Shown here one piece after another: positions 14,787 through 24,727 of a stretch of DNA of 37,464 nt; positions within the stretch are counted from its first letter, which is position 1; each line of letters opens with the position of its first letter. The notes under the pieces are model-generated. The model was not told where the DNA came from and made no database searches. It saw only the letters and a list, made by a program, of their open reading frames with translations. The stretch comes from an uncultured Oscillospiraceae bacterium. Its GTDB lineage: Bacteria > Bacillota > Clostridia > Oscillospirales > Oscillospiraceae. The stretch covers positions 1 through 37,464 of the forward strand of contig CALWYO010000091.1 of the NCBI GenBank assembly GCA_944385785.1, written 5' to 3'. A program made the position numbers and the translations under genes.

Positions 14787-16853
14787 ATGGAACTTATATC
14801 GCCTGCTGGATCGCCGGAAGGCGTGTCCGCGGCAGTCCAAAGCGGTGCTGACGCAGTATACCTCAGTTTTGGCAACGTATCTGGCTCCACCCAGTTTAAA
14901 CTTACTGAAGATGAGTTCGGCCGAGCCGCCGAGTTCTGCCGCGTAAGAGGCGTAAAACTTTACTACAGTGCGGATCTGTCCCCATTCGACGAGGAATTTA
15001 CTGCCGCACTGGAGAACGCCAGACGCGCCGCGCGTATGGGAGCGGACGCTATTATCGTAAATGATCTGGGGCTTCTCTGGGCGCTTCGTCAGGCAATTCC
15101 CTCCATGCCTCTCCACGCCGGCCCAAAACTTGGCATACATTCCATTGAAGGGCTACGCCTTATTCAGGCAATGGGCGTCCGTCGTGTATCTCTATCTTAC
15201 ACTCTCTCTTCGCAAAACATACAGGCAATATGTAAAGAATCCTCAATTGAAATTGAAGTCGCCGTCCATGGTCCGATGTGTCCTGCCTTTCCAGGGCAGT
15301 GTTCCCTGGGCACTTTGACTGAAGGAACAGTTCCCCTGCGTGAGATGTGCTTAATGCACTGCCTTTCTAAATTCCCCGCCGGCGCCAGGGGACGTCATCC
15401 GTTTGCGTTAAAGGACCTGTGTTTAATAGATCAGCTTGAACAGTTATCCTCATGGGGAGTTTCCGCCGTAAGGATAGACGGGCGCAACAGAAGGCCGGAG
15501 TATTCTGCTGCTGTAACCGGCGTATACTCCAGGGTTTTGAAAACTGGCACTCCGCCAAATGACGATGACATGGCCCTGCTCTCCCGTGCATACCCATCCT
15601 CCGGTTTTACCCACGGTTTTTTTGACAGTAAAGATCCCGCGGATATGTGCGGTTTAGCCGGCAGCGAGCCTCAGGAGGACACGCCTTTTTATAACGCAAT
15701 GCGACGCGATTATCTCAACCACGAGTTTCAACGCGTCCCTGTAGATTTTTCAGCCAGGGTAGCGTTAAATGAACCTTTGATGTTGGCAGCCTGGGATGAC
15801 CGCGGCAACCGCGTCTCAGGAGAGGGCGCTGTACCTGAACTGGCTTTCCACCGTGAGATAGACTTAAGTTATATGCGTACGGAGCTCTCGCATACAGGAG
15901 GTACGCCGTTTTATCTCCGCACGGTAAAGTGTGAGACACAAAAAGGACTGTACATACGCCCTCAGGATATAGGAGAGCTCAGAGACAAGCTCCTTAGTGA
16001 ATTGATGGAACGCCGTATATATCATGAGCCTCGCGCCGAAGAAACTTTTGAGCAGCTTCCCTCAGTGCCAAACTCAACGGAGCCGCCGGCGCTTACCGTA
16101 TGGGTCAGCCGTCACGACCAGCTGTCAGGAGGACTTCTGGAGCTTGCTCCTCAGGTGGTATATGTACCGCTGCAATTAGCGGCGGAGCATCCGGACGCCA
16201 TATCGCCGTATATCTCGGCGCCCGGTATAACCGTATGTGCGGCTCTGCCACGGGTAGTCACCGATTCTGATCTGGGCTCCATCACAGGGCTTCTCTTGAA
16301 AGTCCGCCAGTTGGGTATTGAGGAAGTTCTGGCTGGCAGTATGGAGCAGATACTCTTTTTACTGAGACTTGGTTTCCGGGTCCGAGGCGACTACTCCCTC
16401 AACATCAGGAATTCTGCATCGCTTTATGCCCTCAGCAGTTTCCATTTGAAGTCTGTCACCCTCTCCCCTGAGCTAAGCGCAGCGAGAGTAAGGTCCATAT
16501 CTAAATCTGTAGACTCAGAGCTTATTATATACGGCCGTCTTCCGCTGATGTATATGGCGTCTTGTCCTGTAAAAAACTTTACAGGTGTATGTACATGCGA
16601 CAGCTTTACAGGCATAGTCGACACTGACGGCTTTACTTATCCGGTAATGCGCGAATGGAACTGCAGAACGATGGTTCTGTCACCACAAAAATTATTCCTC
16701 GCCAACAGAAGCCGTGAATATCTCGCAGCCGGCCTATGGGGCGTAAGACTTATGTTTACTACAGAAAATTCATCTGAGTGCGTGGCGATAGCCAAAAGAT
16801 ACCTGGAAATTGGAAACTATGAACCGGGGGGCGTCACTTCGGGTATGTTCTGA
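14787..16853 (+). CDS. Peptidase U32 family protein (probable RNA-hydroxylation type)
   Basis: 688 residues from the ATG at 14787, chosen because GGAGGTG lies 8 bases upstream and the N-terminus MELISPAGSPEGVSAAVQSGADAVY matches the family start; the frame stays open further upstream without a ribosome site. Family hallmarks are HGPMCPAFPGQC, MCLMHC and HPFALKDLCLIDQL, giving candidate iron-sulfur ligands Cys165, Cys172, Cys188 or Cys192, and Cys212. The long form with a C-terminal domain resembles RlhA/TrhP proteins, which hydroxylate rRNA or tRNA bases using prephenate; collagenase was the older annotation. Which RNA is modified cannot be told. It has its own promoter and precedes maf by about 90 bases. 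Confidence 0.88.
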   Translation: MELISPAGSPEGVSAAVQSGADAVYLSFGNVSGSTQFKLTEDEFGRAAEFCRVRGVKLYYSADLSPFDEEFTAALENARRAARMGADAIIVNDLGLLWALRQAIPSMPLHAGPKLGIHSIEGLRLIQAMGVRRVSLSYTLSSQNIQAICKESSIEIEVAVHGPMCPAFPGQCSLGTLTEGTVPLREMCLMHCLSKFPAGARGRHPFALKDLCLIDQLEQLSSWGVSAVRIDGRNRRPEYSAAVTGVYSRVLKTGTPPNDDDMALLSRAYPSSGFTHGFFDSKDPADMCGLAGSEPQEDTPFYNAMRRDYLNHEFQRVPVDFSARVALNEPLMLAAWDDRGNRVSGEGAVPELAFHREIDLSYMRTELSHTGGTPFYLRTVKCETQKGLYIRPQDIGELRDKLLSELMERRIYHEPRAEETFEQLPSVPNSTEPPALTVWVSRHDQLSGGLLELAPQVVYVPLQLAAEHPDAISPYISAPGITVCAALPRVVTDSDLGSITGLLLKVRQLGIEEVLAGSMEQILFLLRLGFRVRGDYSLNIRNSASLYALSSFHLKSVTLSPELSAARVRSISKSVDSELIIYGRLPLMYMASCPVKNFTGVCTCDSFTGIVDTDGFTYPVMREWNCRTMVLSPQKLFLANRSREYLAAGLWGVRLMFTTENSSECVAIAKRYLEIGNYEPGGVTSGMF

Positions 16854-16942
16854 GTTTCCGTTTTTCCATCGATGTACTATCACTTACAGACTTATATTTC
16901 AATATTCGCATCCGCCCCCAGGAGCAAAAGGAGTCAACGCAA

Positions 16943-17536
16943 ATGACAATTCTATTAGCTTCCGCTTCTCCCAGAAGAAGCCAGCTGCTCCGCTCTATTG
17001 GAGTTAAAAATATAATCACTGTACCAGCTGATATAAGTGAAGACGTACCTGAGGGCACGGCTCCCAAAGACGCTGTAGCTATGCTCTCCCTCCGCAAAGC
17101 TGAGACCGTGGCGGCTGGGTATCCAAATGAGCTCGTATTGGCCGCGGATACCCTTGTGGCTCTGCCGGGCCGTCTTTTGGGGAAACCATCGTGCAAAGCA
17201 GAAGCGGCTGAAATGTTGCATTCCCTCTCTGGCAGAGAACACTCTGTATTAACCGGTGTATGTATTATATACGGTTCCAGGCGTCTTACGGCCGTGGAAG
17301 AGACTGTCGTACGGTTCCGTCAGCTCTCTGAAGATGAAGTATCGGCTTATGTAGATACAGCAGAGCCAATGGATAAGGCCGGCGCGTATGCCATCCAGGG
17401 TATGGGAAGTCTTTTTGTAGAAAGTATCTGCGGGGACTACTCAAATGTTGTGGGTCTGCCTCTGTGCAGGCTGGGGCTGATGCTGAGAGAATTGGGTATA
17501 GGACTTCAGGAGCTATGGGAAGTCCAGCCGAGGTGA
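16943..17536 (+). CDS. maf: Maf-family nucleotide pyrophosphatase
   Basis: 197 residues, the usual length for Maf. The N-terminal SASPRRSQLL motif, the catalytic Asp in LAADTLV and the C-terminal MDKAGAYAIQG and GDYSNVVGLPL motifs are all intact. Maf proteins hydrolyse non-canonical or modified nucleoside triphosphates such as dTTP, UTP or methylated bases, and are linked to septum control in Bacillus. The gene has an AAAGGAG ribosome site and sits 4 bases before mreC, the conserved maf-mreBCD neighbourhood. mreB itself is not in the window. Confidence 0.95.
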   Translation: MTILLASASPRRSQLLRSIGVKNIITVPADISEDVPEGTAPKDAVAMLSLRKAETVAAGYPNELVLAADTLVALPGRLLGKPSCKAEAAEMLHSLSGREHSVLTGVCIIYGSRRLTAVEETVVRFRQLSEDEVSAYVDTAEPMDKAGAYAIQGMGSLFVESICGDYSNVVGLPLCRLGLMLRELGIGLQELWEVQPR

Positions 17537-17540
17537 TTCA

Positions 17541-18395
17541 ATGAAAGACTTTATAACAAAGAAAGGAATATACATTGCAATAGCTGCTGTGGTAATCGCC
17601 ATAATCGCCGCAGTATCCGTTGCGATAAGCGGCGGCCGTGGAGATCTGGCCTCCATGCTTTCACAGCCTTTTTTCCGGCCCCTGCGAAGCGCGGTGACGG
17701 CACTTGTCGATTCCCTTGAGAGCATATATAACTATATGTACAGCTACGACGAGATGGAAGCGGAAAATCAGGAGCTGCGAAACCGTGTGGCACAATTAGA
17801 AGAGGAATACAGAGAATACACTCAGATGAGTCAGGAAGTGGACAGGCTCCGGGAGCTTCTCGGTTTTTCTGAGACAAGAGAAGAGCTTAAATTTACCCCT
17901 GTATCCGTCATATCCTGGACCGCATCTAATTTTGCCTCAAGTTTTACTATAAGCCGAGGCAGTAACGCCGGTATTGAATTGTACGACGCTGTAGTCACCT
18001 CAACCGGATACCTTGTAGGGCAGGTTACCGGCGTCACGGCGTCGTCTGCAACAGTTACCACCATATTGGATACAACAATGAGTATCGGCGCCCGCGTCTA
18101 TGAAAGCGGCGGAACCGGCGTTGCTCAAGGCGATTTTCAGCTTTTCCTTGACAGTAAATTGAAGATGTCCTATCTCAGCGAAGATGATGAGATCATTATC
18201 GGCGATACGGTTGTAACATCGGGAGAAGGCGGTCTCTTCCCTTCCGATCTGGTAATCGGTTATGTGGATAGCCTTGTGGCTTCCAGTTCAGGGCTGGATG
18301 ATTACGCCATAATACGTCCTGCGGCCGATATAAACGGAGTCACTGACGTATATGTTGTAACTGAAACTGCTATAAGCGGTTCGGAGGTCCAGTGA
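17541..18395 (+). CDS. mreC: Rod shape-determining protein MreC
   Basis: 284 residues. A transmembrane helix at about 9-28 is followed by a periplasm-like external part: a coiled coil at about 68-108 (EMEAENQELRNRVAQLEEEY) and the beta-rich MreC core with ISRGSNAGIELYDAVVTSTGYLVGQV. MreC links the cytoskeleton to the wall synthases of the elongasome. The ribosome site GAGGTGA overlaps the maf stop. The stop codon shares one base with the mreD start (TGATG), indicating translational coupling. Confidence 0.95.
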   Translation: MKDFITKKGIYIAIAAVVIAIIAAVSVAISGGRGDLASMLSQPFFRPLRSAVTALVDSLESIYNYMYSYDEMEAENQELRNRVAQLEEEYREYTQMSQEVDRLRELLGFSETREELKFTPVSVISWTASNFASSFTISRGSNAGIELYDAVVTSTGYLVGQVTGVTASSATVTTILDTTMSIGARVYESGGTGVAQGDFQLFLDSKLKMSYLSEDDEIIIGDTVVTSGEGGLFPSDLVIGYVDSLVASSSGLDDYAIIRPAADINGVTDVYVVTETAISGSEVQ

Positions 18396-18895
18396 TGGGG
18401 AGACAGCGAAACAGGGTGTTATTGAAAATAATTATAGTCGTCCCATATATGCTGGTGCTGTATATCTTCCAGTCCATGGTTTTTCCCTACTTGAAGATAT
18501 CCGGAGTGGCACCTCTGCTGCTGCCTCTGGCCGTGGCGGGCGCGGCGCTCTTTAATGGACGCGCAGCAGGCGGCGTAATCGGTATATTTGCAGGGATACT
18601 GTGCGATCTCTCTTTTAATCAGTCCACCATCGTTTTCACAATATTTCTGGCAGTTGCCGGCGTTCTGCTTGGCGCAATCTGCGACAGCGTCCTCGTCAAA
18701 GGATTTCCTTCATATCTTTTGTGTTGTACATGTCTTTTAATACTCTGCGGATTTGTGCAGATGTTCCCTCTTGTTTTTCTCCACGGGGTATCTATACTCC
18801 CGCTTATCGGAGTCGTCTTCCGCCAAACAATCTACTCTGTTTTTTTCACAATACCCATCTACTATATGGCCCGGTTTGTCAGCCGGATTATATAA
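18395..18895 (+). CDS. mreD: Rod shape-determining membrane protein MreD
   Basis: 166 residues from the ATG at 18395, 6 bases after GGAGGT; a GTG one codon earlier is too close to that site. The protein is almost entirely hydrophobic with five or six predicted transmembrane helices, the size and topology of MreD. Sequence identity is low in this family, so the assignment rests largely on its place between mreC and the class B penicillin-binding protein. Confidence 0.9.
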   Translation: MGRQRNRVLLKIIIVVPYMLVLYIFQSMVFPYLKISGVAPLLLPLAVAGAALFNGRAAGGVIGIFAGILCDLSFNQSTIVFTIFLAVAGVLLGAICDSVLVKGFPSYLLCCTCLLILCGFVQMFPLVFLHGVSILPLIGVVFRQTIYSVFFTIPIYYMARFVSRII

Positions 18896-18920
18896 GCTAT
18901 AACCCCAGAGAGGATGTTCT

Positions 18921-20966
18921 ATGGAAAAATTTATTAAAACATCGCGTCTTGTGGCGCTGGCAGTTATGCTGGCCGCACTTTTGCTTTTATATATCTCTAC
19001 CATATACAGGCTGCAGGTTATCGAGGGGGACGCATATTATGCCGACTCAATCGGGTCTTCCTCCTCAACAGAAACTGTCCATGCCGCCAGAGGATCCATT
19101 CTTGACAGGAACGGCGTACTGCTGGTCTCTGATCGCGTTGTATACAGCATCTCCATATCCCGTTCTACGCTTCTACAGCAAAGCGATCCTAACAGTATTA
19201 TTCTGGAACTTGTCCAGGCTGCCCGCAGTCACGGCATCGACTATACCGACACTTTTCCAATAACAATGAGCGCCCCTTTCTCCTTCAGCGCCGTTTTATC
19301 TTCAACCCAGGAAAATTGGCTGAATACGTATTTTGAATATTTCAAACTGGATCCCGACATATCAGCCACTGATTTTATCTCCTGGCTTCGGGACCACTAC
19401 GGCATATCTTATACGATACCAGCCGCAGATGCGCGGCGTATAATCGGTATACGTTGGGAACTGGAAATGCGCGCTATTATATACACCACAGACTACGTAT
19501 TTGCCGACGATGTGAGCTCTTCATTTGTAGCATGGGTGGAAGAGCGCAACCTGCCCAGCGTATCCGTAGAAACATCTTCTGAGCGGGAATATCACACAGA
19601 ATATGCCGCCCACCTGCTGGGCTATCTCAGGGCGATGTCGCCTGAGCAGTATGAAAATATCTACAGCGATCTTGATTATCCCTACGACGCTCAGGTTGGG
19701 CAGTCTGGAGTGGAGAGCACGTACGAGCTTCAGCTCCACGGCGTGGACGGCAGAGTCACCACCTATACCGACGCCGACGGCTCTGTTATTAACCAAGTGG
19801 TGGAAGAGCCGGTTAAGGCAGGCGACAATGTGTACCTGACTATCGATATAGCCCTTCAGGGAGCCGCAGAGCGCGCGCTGGCCTCCGGCATATCCCAGAT
19901 AAACCAGACACGCGAGGATGGCGATGAACTTGCTGATGCGGGCGCCGTTGTCGCCCTTGACGTAAACACCGGCGACGTATTAGCTCTTGCATCGTATCCC
20001 ACATTCGATCTGTCGACTTTCGGAATAGACTATTCCTCACTGAGCACTGATGAATCACGGCCTCTATATAACAGAGCTACTCAGGGAACATATAACCCCG
20101 GCTCTACATTTAAAATGGTAACAGCCCTTACCGGTCTCCGAGAAGGCGTAATAAATGGCTCCACCACTGTGGAGGACCGTGGTATTTATATGGAATATGC
20201 CGACGTGGGTTATACGCCAAGGTGCTGGATCTATCCCAGCAATCACGGGGTTTTAGACGTTGTAGGCGCTATAGAAAATTCCTGCAACTACTTTTTCTAC
20301 TGGGTTGCAGATCAGATGGATATAGACCCCATAGCTGAAACTACCAGTGAATTCGGGTTTGGCTCCTCCACAGGGATCGAAATTGGCGACGGAACCGGCA
20401 CGCTGGCTACTCGTGAGTACAAACGGGAGGTACTGGGGGAGGGGTGGTATAAGGCCGACACCCTGATAACGGCCATCGGGCAGGGCCATAACATGTTTAC
20501 TCCTGTACAGATTGCAAATTACGTGGCCACTATAGCTAACGGTGGAACTGTACACAAGCTCACTGTTTTAGACAAAATTGTAAGTTCAGACTATTCAACC
20601 GTTTTAGAGGAATACGACCCTGAAGTTTTAAATACTATTCAGGACCCTCAGGGGTATTTCTCATATCTTCAGAGGGGAATGGTGGCAGTTGCAGAGACGG
20701 GAACTGCCTCCTCGGTGTTCAGCGATTATCCTGTCCCCGTAGCTGCTAAAACCGGTACTGTCCAGTCCGATACCTCTACAATAAACACTGGCGTGTTTGT
20801 GTGCTACGCTCCCGCCGACGATCCTGAGATAGCTGTGGCCGTTGTGGTTGAGCACGGCGGTTCAGGTTCTGCGCTTACCGATATCGCAAGGCAAATACTT
20901 GACGAGTACTTCTCCAGTACAGCCTCCAGTTCTGATTTTGAATCAGATAATTCTCTTATAAAGTAA
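18921..20966 (+). CDS. mrdA: Penicillin-binding protein 2 (class B transpeptidase of the elongasome)
   Basis: 681 residues. One transmembrane helix near residues 10-30 is followed by the PBP dimerisation domain (ARGSILDRNGVLL) and a transpeptidase domain. The active-site motifs are all present: STFK in NPGSTFKMV, SCN in ENSCNYFFYW and KTG in AAKTGTVQ. It crosslinks peptidoglycan during lateral growth. The gene follows mreD by 25 bases with an AGAGAGG ribosome site. The usual partner rodA is not adjacent; a strong terminator follows instead. Confidence 0.93.
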   Translation: MEKFIKTSRLVALAVMLAALLLLYISTIYRLQVIEGDAYYADSIGSSSSTETVHAARGSILDRNGVLLVSDRVVYSISISRSTLLQQSDPNSIILELVQAARSHGIDYTDTFPITMSAPFSFSAVLSSTQENWLNTYFEYFKLDPDISATDFISWLRDHYGISYTIPAADARRIIGIRWELEMRAIIYTTDYVFADDVSSSFVAWVEERNLPSVSVETSSEREYHTEYAAHLLGYLRAMSPEQYENIYSDLDYPYDAQVGQSGVESTYELQLHGVDGRVTTYTDADGSVINQVVEEPVKAGDNVYLTIDIALQGAAERALASGISQINQTREDGDELADAGAVVALDVNTGDVLALASYPTFDLSTFGIDYSSLSTDESRPLYNRATQGTYNPGSTFKMVTALTGLREGVINGSTTVEDRGIYMEYADVGYTPRCWIYPSNHGVLDVVGAIENSCNYFFYWVADQMDIDPIAETTSEFGFGSSTGIEIGDGTGTLATREYKREVLGEGWYKADTLITAIGQGHNMFTPVQIANYVATIANGGTVHKLTVLDKIVSSDYSTVLEEYDPEVLNTIQDPQGYFSYLQRGMVAVAETGTASSVFSDYPVPVAAKTGTVQSDTSTINTGVFVCYAPADDPEIAVAVVVEHGGSGSALTDIARQILDEYFSSTASSSDFESDNSLIK

Positions 20967-20987
20967 CGGCAAATCCCATTATGCCGC

Positions 20988-21029
20988 AAAAAATACCTGA
21001 GACTGCCGAGGCAGTCTCAGGTATTTTTT
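20988..21029. terminator. Bidirectional terminator between PBP2 and the thioesterase
   Basis: A perfect 20-base stem (20988-21007 with 21010-21029) around a 2-base centre. Six A at the left and six T at the right make it a terminator for both converging transcripts. Confidence 0.95.
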
Positions 21030-21046
21030 CATCGAACCTGAAAATC

Positions 21047-21487
21047 TTATCCATTTTTCGGAGTATCGCCATTTTCGTCAATAAGCATGGGGCCGCTCAT
21101 CCTAAAGCCATAGAATGTCACGGAGGCTACGGCGTTGCCAAGGTTATCGCTTATATCCACTGTAAACGAACACCCGCTGCGCCCTGCATGAAGGCAGCGC
21201 GCCACTGCTGTAAGCACATCGCCTTTGGCCGCTCCAAGGTAGACAATCTGCCCTGAAACTGATACAGTCGGAGGGCTTCCAATGTTGGAGGCCACTGCAA
21301 AGGCAAAGTCCGCCAGCGTGAACATCGCCCCGCCCATAACTCCGCCCATGGCGTTTCTGTGCTTCCTCTCCAGTTTCAGAGAACATTTGGCGTAATTTTT
21401 ACCAGCTTCCTCTATAACCGCTCCTGTAGACAGTGTGGCGTATTGGTCTCCGCTGAAAAATTCACGGATCTTATCTATTGGCTCCAT
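21047..21487 (-). CDS. PaaI-type hotdog thioesterase
   Basis: 146 residues, the standard size of a single hotdog domain. The central helix motif HRNAMGGVMGGAMFTLADFA is the acyl-CoA thioesterase signature, and the following strands (VSVSGQIVYLGAAKGD) match the fold. It should hydrolyse an acyl- or aryl-CoA ester; the natural substrate is unknown. It lies 39 bases after aspS with an AAAGGA ribosome site and is the last gene of the hisS-aspS operon, ending at the bidirectional terminator. Confidence 0.85.
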   Translation of the reverse strand: MEPIDKIREFFSGDQYATLSTGAVIEEAGKNYAKCSLKLERKHRNAMGGVMGGAMFTLADFAFAVASNIGSPPTVSVSGQIVYLGAAKGDVLTAVARCLHAGRSGCSFTVDISDNLGNAVASVTFYGFRMSGPMLIDENGDTPKNG

Positions 21488-21526
21488 ACGAGTTTCCTTT
21501 CATCCGACTTATAATCAAGGGCCCGA

Positions 21527-23314
21527 TTATTCTTCTTCAATAGCAGTTACAGCTATGCTCAGTTCATCCAGCTGTTTCTGCTCCACGGCGCTGGGGGCTC
21601 CCATCATAAGGTCCTGGGCATTTTTATTCATTGGGAAGGCTATTACTTCCCTGATGGATTCCTCACCGGAAAGCAGCATAACCATTCTGTCAACGCCCGG
21701 CGCTATGCCGGCATGGGGCGGCGCCCCATAAGTAAACGCATTGTACATGGCAGGGAAGCGGCTTTTCACGTCGTCCTCTCCCAGGCGAACAAGTTCAAAG
21801 GCCCGAACCATTATATCCGGATCATGGTTTCTCACCGCGCCGGAGGACAGCTCCACCCCGTTGCACACCAGGTCATACTGATATGCCAGAATCGTCAGCG
21901 GGTCCACCTCTCCGGCGTGGGCCTTCTCAAGTATATCCAGCCCTCCCTGGGGCATTGAAAACGGGTTATGGCAAAACTCCAGCTGTCCCGACTCCTCGCC
22001 TATCTCATACATGGGGAAGTCCACTATCCAACAGAATTCGTATCTCTCCAAATCCATATGTTCAGGGCAGGCCGCGCCGAACTTGTTCCTGAGTACTCCG
22101 GCGGCTTTCTGGGCAGTGAGTCTGTCCCCCGCAGTGAGCACCACAAGCGTGTCCGGCTTCAGATTCAGTTCCGCTATAACGCGTTCTTTTATAGGCTGCA
22201 CAAATTTTGATATGCCTCCGGCTATCTCCCCTTTATCGTCGATCCGGAACCAATATCCTTTCTGTCCTGACTGTACTTCTCCATCTGCTAATATCTTTTC
22301 AATCTCTTTTCTGGAACCTTTGAATCCCTCAATAGGTATGGCCTTCACGGTGCTGCCCTCAAATGGTCCGAACCCGCAGTCAGAAAGCAGCTGCGTGGCG
22401 TCCCGCAGCGTAAGATCTATTCTCAAGTCAGGTTTGTCGGAACCGTAGATATCCATGGCTTCCAGATACGGTATACGCCTGAACGGAGCTGATGAAGCGA
22501 TGTTGTACTTACCGTATTTTGCAAAAATCGGCGGAAGTACTTTTTCCAGAACGGAGAACACATCCTCCTGTCCCGCAAAAGCCATCTCCATATCCAGCTG
22601 ATAGAACTCGCCTGGGGAACGGTCTCCCCTGGCGTCCTCATCTCGGAAGCAAGGAGCTATCTGGAAATATTTATCAAACCCTGAGGCCATAAGAAGCTGC
22701 TTAAACTGCTGTGGAGCCTGAGGCAAGGCGTAGAACTTTCCCGGGTGTTTGCGACTTGGAACCAGGTAGTCCCGCGCTCCCTCCGGAGACGACGCCGTGA
22801 GGATTGGAGTGGTTATCTCCATAAATCCCTGCTCTGTCATAGCCGAGCGCAGAGCCGCCACAACCTGGCTTCGCAGAACAATGTTCGCCTTAACCTGGGG
22901 ATTGCGAAGGTCAAGATATCTGTATCTCAGTCTGGCGGATTCGTCAGCCTCCCTACTTCTGTTTATCTGGAAGGGCAGCTCATTATGGCGGCAGCGACCC
23001 AGAGTGTCCATGCTTTCCGGTACAACCTCTATGTCTCCGGTCGGCAGGTCAGGATTCTTGCTGGCTCTCTCTCTGACACGGCCCGTAACTGTTATCACAG
23101 ACTCGCGGTTTATGGCCTTGAAGGCTTTTACCATGTCCTCGCTCTCAGCTACTATCTGCGTAGTTCCGTAAAAATCTCTTATTACGGCAAAAGCAAGGCC
23201 GGAACCAACTTCCCTCAAGTTCTCAAGCCATCCCGAAAGGGTAACTTTTTCCCCTGCGTTTTCCATGCGAAGTTCCCCGCAGGTATGGGTACGGAATGAA
23301 GTCTCGTTGCTCAT
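21527..23314 (-). CDS. aspS: Aspartyl-tRNA synthetase
   Basis: 595 residues from the ATG at 23312-23314, which has a GGAG site about 10 bases upstream; an in-frame ATG ten codons earlier lacks one. The N-terminal OB anticodon-binding domain (VTLSGWLENLREVGSGLAFAVIRD), the class II motif 2 (FRDEDARGDRSPGEFYQLD), a bacterial GAD insertion and motif 3 (GIAPGVDRMVMLL) are complete. The enzyme charges tRNA-Asp; whether it is discriminating or also charges tRNA-Asn cannot be decided by eye. It is 31 bases downstream of hisS, the usual order in Firmicutes. Confidence 0.97.
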   Translation of the reverse strand: MSNETSFRTHTCGELRMENAGEKVTLSGWLENLREVGSGLAFAVIRDFYGTTQIVAESEDMVKAFKAINRESVITVTGRVRERASKNPDLPTGDIEVVPESMDTLGRCRHNELPFQINRSREADESARLRYRYLDLRNPQVKANIVLRSQVVAALRSAMTEQGFMEITTPILTASSPEGARDYLVPSRKHPGKFYALPQAPQQFKQLLMASGFDKYFQIAPCFRDEDARGDRSPGEFYQLDMEMAFAGQEDVFSVLEKVLPPIFAKYGKYNIASSAPFRRIPYLEAMDIYGSDKPDLRIDLTLRDATQLLSDCGFGPFEGSTVKAIPIEGFKGSRKEIEKILADGEVQSGQKGYWFRIDDKGEIAGGISKFVQPIKERVIAELNLKPDTLVVLTAGDRLTAQKAAGVLRNKFGAACPEHMDLERYEFCWIVDFPMYEIGEESGQLEFCHNPFSMPQGGLDILEKAHAGEVDPLTILAYQYDLVCNGVELSSGAVRNHDPDIMVRAFELVRLGEDDVKSRFPAMYNAFTYGAPPHAGIAPGVDRMVMLLSGEESIREVIAFPMNKNAQDLMMGAPSAVEQKQLDELSIAVTAIEEE

Positions 23315-23345
23315 CTCTCTCAGCTCCAAAATCATTTTTCTCATC

Positions 23346-24704
23346 TTACCGGCCGTCTTTAATGGGTTTTACATCCGGCCTGGCCGTCAAAACTGTTTTA
23401 ATAAATTCCGGCGCATCTCCAAAGGGCACTTTCTTCTGCTCACCGGAATCCATATTTTTAATTGAAACCTGCCCTTCTGCTATTTCGTCCTCACCAATAA
23501 TGGCCACAAAAGGTACTCTCAGCTTGTCCGCATATGACATCTTTGCCTTAAACTTTTTGTTCTCAGTGTACAGCTGTGTGCGGATTCCAGCTTCCCGCAG
23601 GGCAGTGGACAAGGCAACGGAATAGGAAAGTTCCTGAGTCATTGGTATAACCAGAACATCTGCCGGAGGCATACGTTCTTCTGAGAGCATACAGCAGTCG
23701 TTGAGTACAAAGAAAAGCCTTGTAAGGCCGATTGATATTCCAACGCCCGGCAATTTCCTGTCGGTGTAATAGCCGGCCAGGTCATCATACCGCCCACCGG
23801 AGCAGATTGAGCCCACCTCCGGGTGCGAGAGCATCACGGTCTCATACACTGTGCCTGTGTAATAATCAAGTCCTCTGGCTATAGTCAGATCCACCTTAAA
23901 GTTCTCCTGAGGCACACCGAAATCCGCAAGATACCTGGTTACAGTCTCCAGCTCCCAAAGTCCCCTGTCGAATATCTCGTTTCTTCCTCTGTACTCCCCA
24001 AGGGCCTCAAGCACCTGCTGCGTTGAGCCGTCAATCTCGGTAAATCTCAGTATATCCCCCGCGTTGCTCTGGGATATGCCCAATTCCTCTGTCAGCAGCT
24101 CTCTGACTTTATCAGGGCCTATCTTTTCCAGCTTGTCCACAGTACGCATAATATCTCCGGCCTTATCAGAAAGGCCAAGCATATCGTAAAACCCCGTTAA
24201 AAGTTTTCTGTTATTTACCCTTATCACAAATCCGGTAAGTCCCAGCTGAGAAAAGGCCCTATATATAATCGACGGTATTTCGGCCTCGTTATATATTGAC
24301 AGCTCCCCATCGCCGATAACATCTATGTCAGCCTGGTAGAATTCCCTGAACCGGCCTCTCTGGGCCCGCTCCCCCCTGTAAACTTTCCCTATCTGGAAGC
24401 GGCGGAAAGGAAAGGTGAGATTTGCATAATTCATGGCAACATATTTTGCCAGCGGCACTGTAAGGTCAAACCTCAGCGATAAATCGCTGTCGCCTTTTGT
24501 AAAGCGGTATATCTGTTTTTCAGTTTCTCCGCCGCCCTTGGCAAGCAGCACGTCGGACGCCTCAATCAGCGGTGTGTCAAGAGCCGTAAAACCATATATT
24601 GAGTAGACTTTTCGCAGAATATCAGCAATCTTGTCAAATTTAGCCTGAGCTTCCGGCAGCAGCTCCATAAATCCGGATAAAGTGTGTGGTTTTACCTTTT
24701 CCAT
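23346..24704 (-). CDS. hisS: Histidyl-tRNA synthetase
   Basis: 452 residues from the ATG at 24702-24704; a TTG two codons upstream lies only 4 bases from the AGGAGA ribosome site and is less likely. Motif 2 (RGERAQRGRFREFYQADIDVIG), the histidine-specific ARGLDYYTGTVYE and GGRYDDLAGY motifs, and the C-terminal anticodon-binding domain are present. It charges tRNA-His. A hairpin with a short U-run lies immediately upstream of its ribosome site. Confidence 0.97.
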   Translation of the reverse strand: MEKVKPHTLSGFMELLPEAQAKFDKIADILRKVYSIYGFTALDTPLIEASDVLLAKGGGETEKQIYRFTKGDSDLSLRFDLTVPLAKYVAMNYANLTFPFRRFQIGKVYRGERAQRGRFREFYQADIDVIGDGELSIYNEAEIPSIIYRAFSQLGLTGFVIRVNNRKLLTGFYDMLGLSDKAGDIMRTVDKLEKIGPDKVRELLTEELGISQSNAGDILRFTEIDGSTQQVLEALGEYRGRNEIFDRGLWELETVTRYLADFGVPQENFKVDLTIARGLDYYTGTVYETVMLSHPEVGSICSGGRYDDLAGYYTDRKLPGVGISIGLTRLFFVLNDCCMLSEERMPPADVLVIPMTQELSYSVALSTALREAGIRTQLYTENKKFKAKMSYADKLRVPFVAIIGEDEIAEGQVSIKNMDSGEQKKVPFGDAPEFIKTVLTARPDVKPIKDGR

Positions 24705-24727
24705 AATCAAAGTTTCTCCTATCTCAT

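Noticed and set aside
21000..21020. The palindrome after PBP2 considered as a recombination or attachment site.
   Set aside because: A 20-base stem with A- and T-runs on both sides between converging genes is fully explained as a bidirectional terminator.
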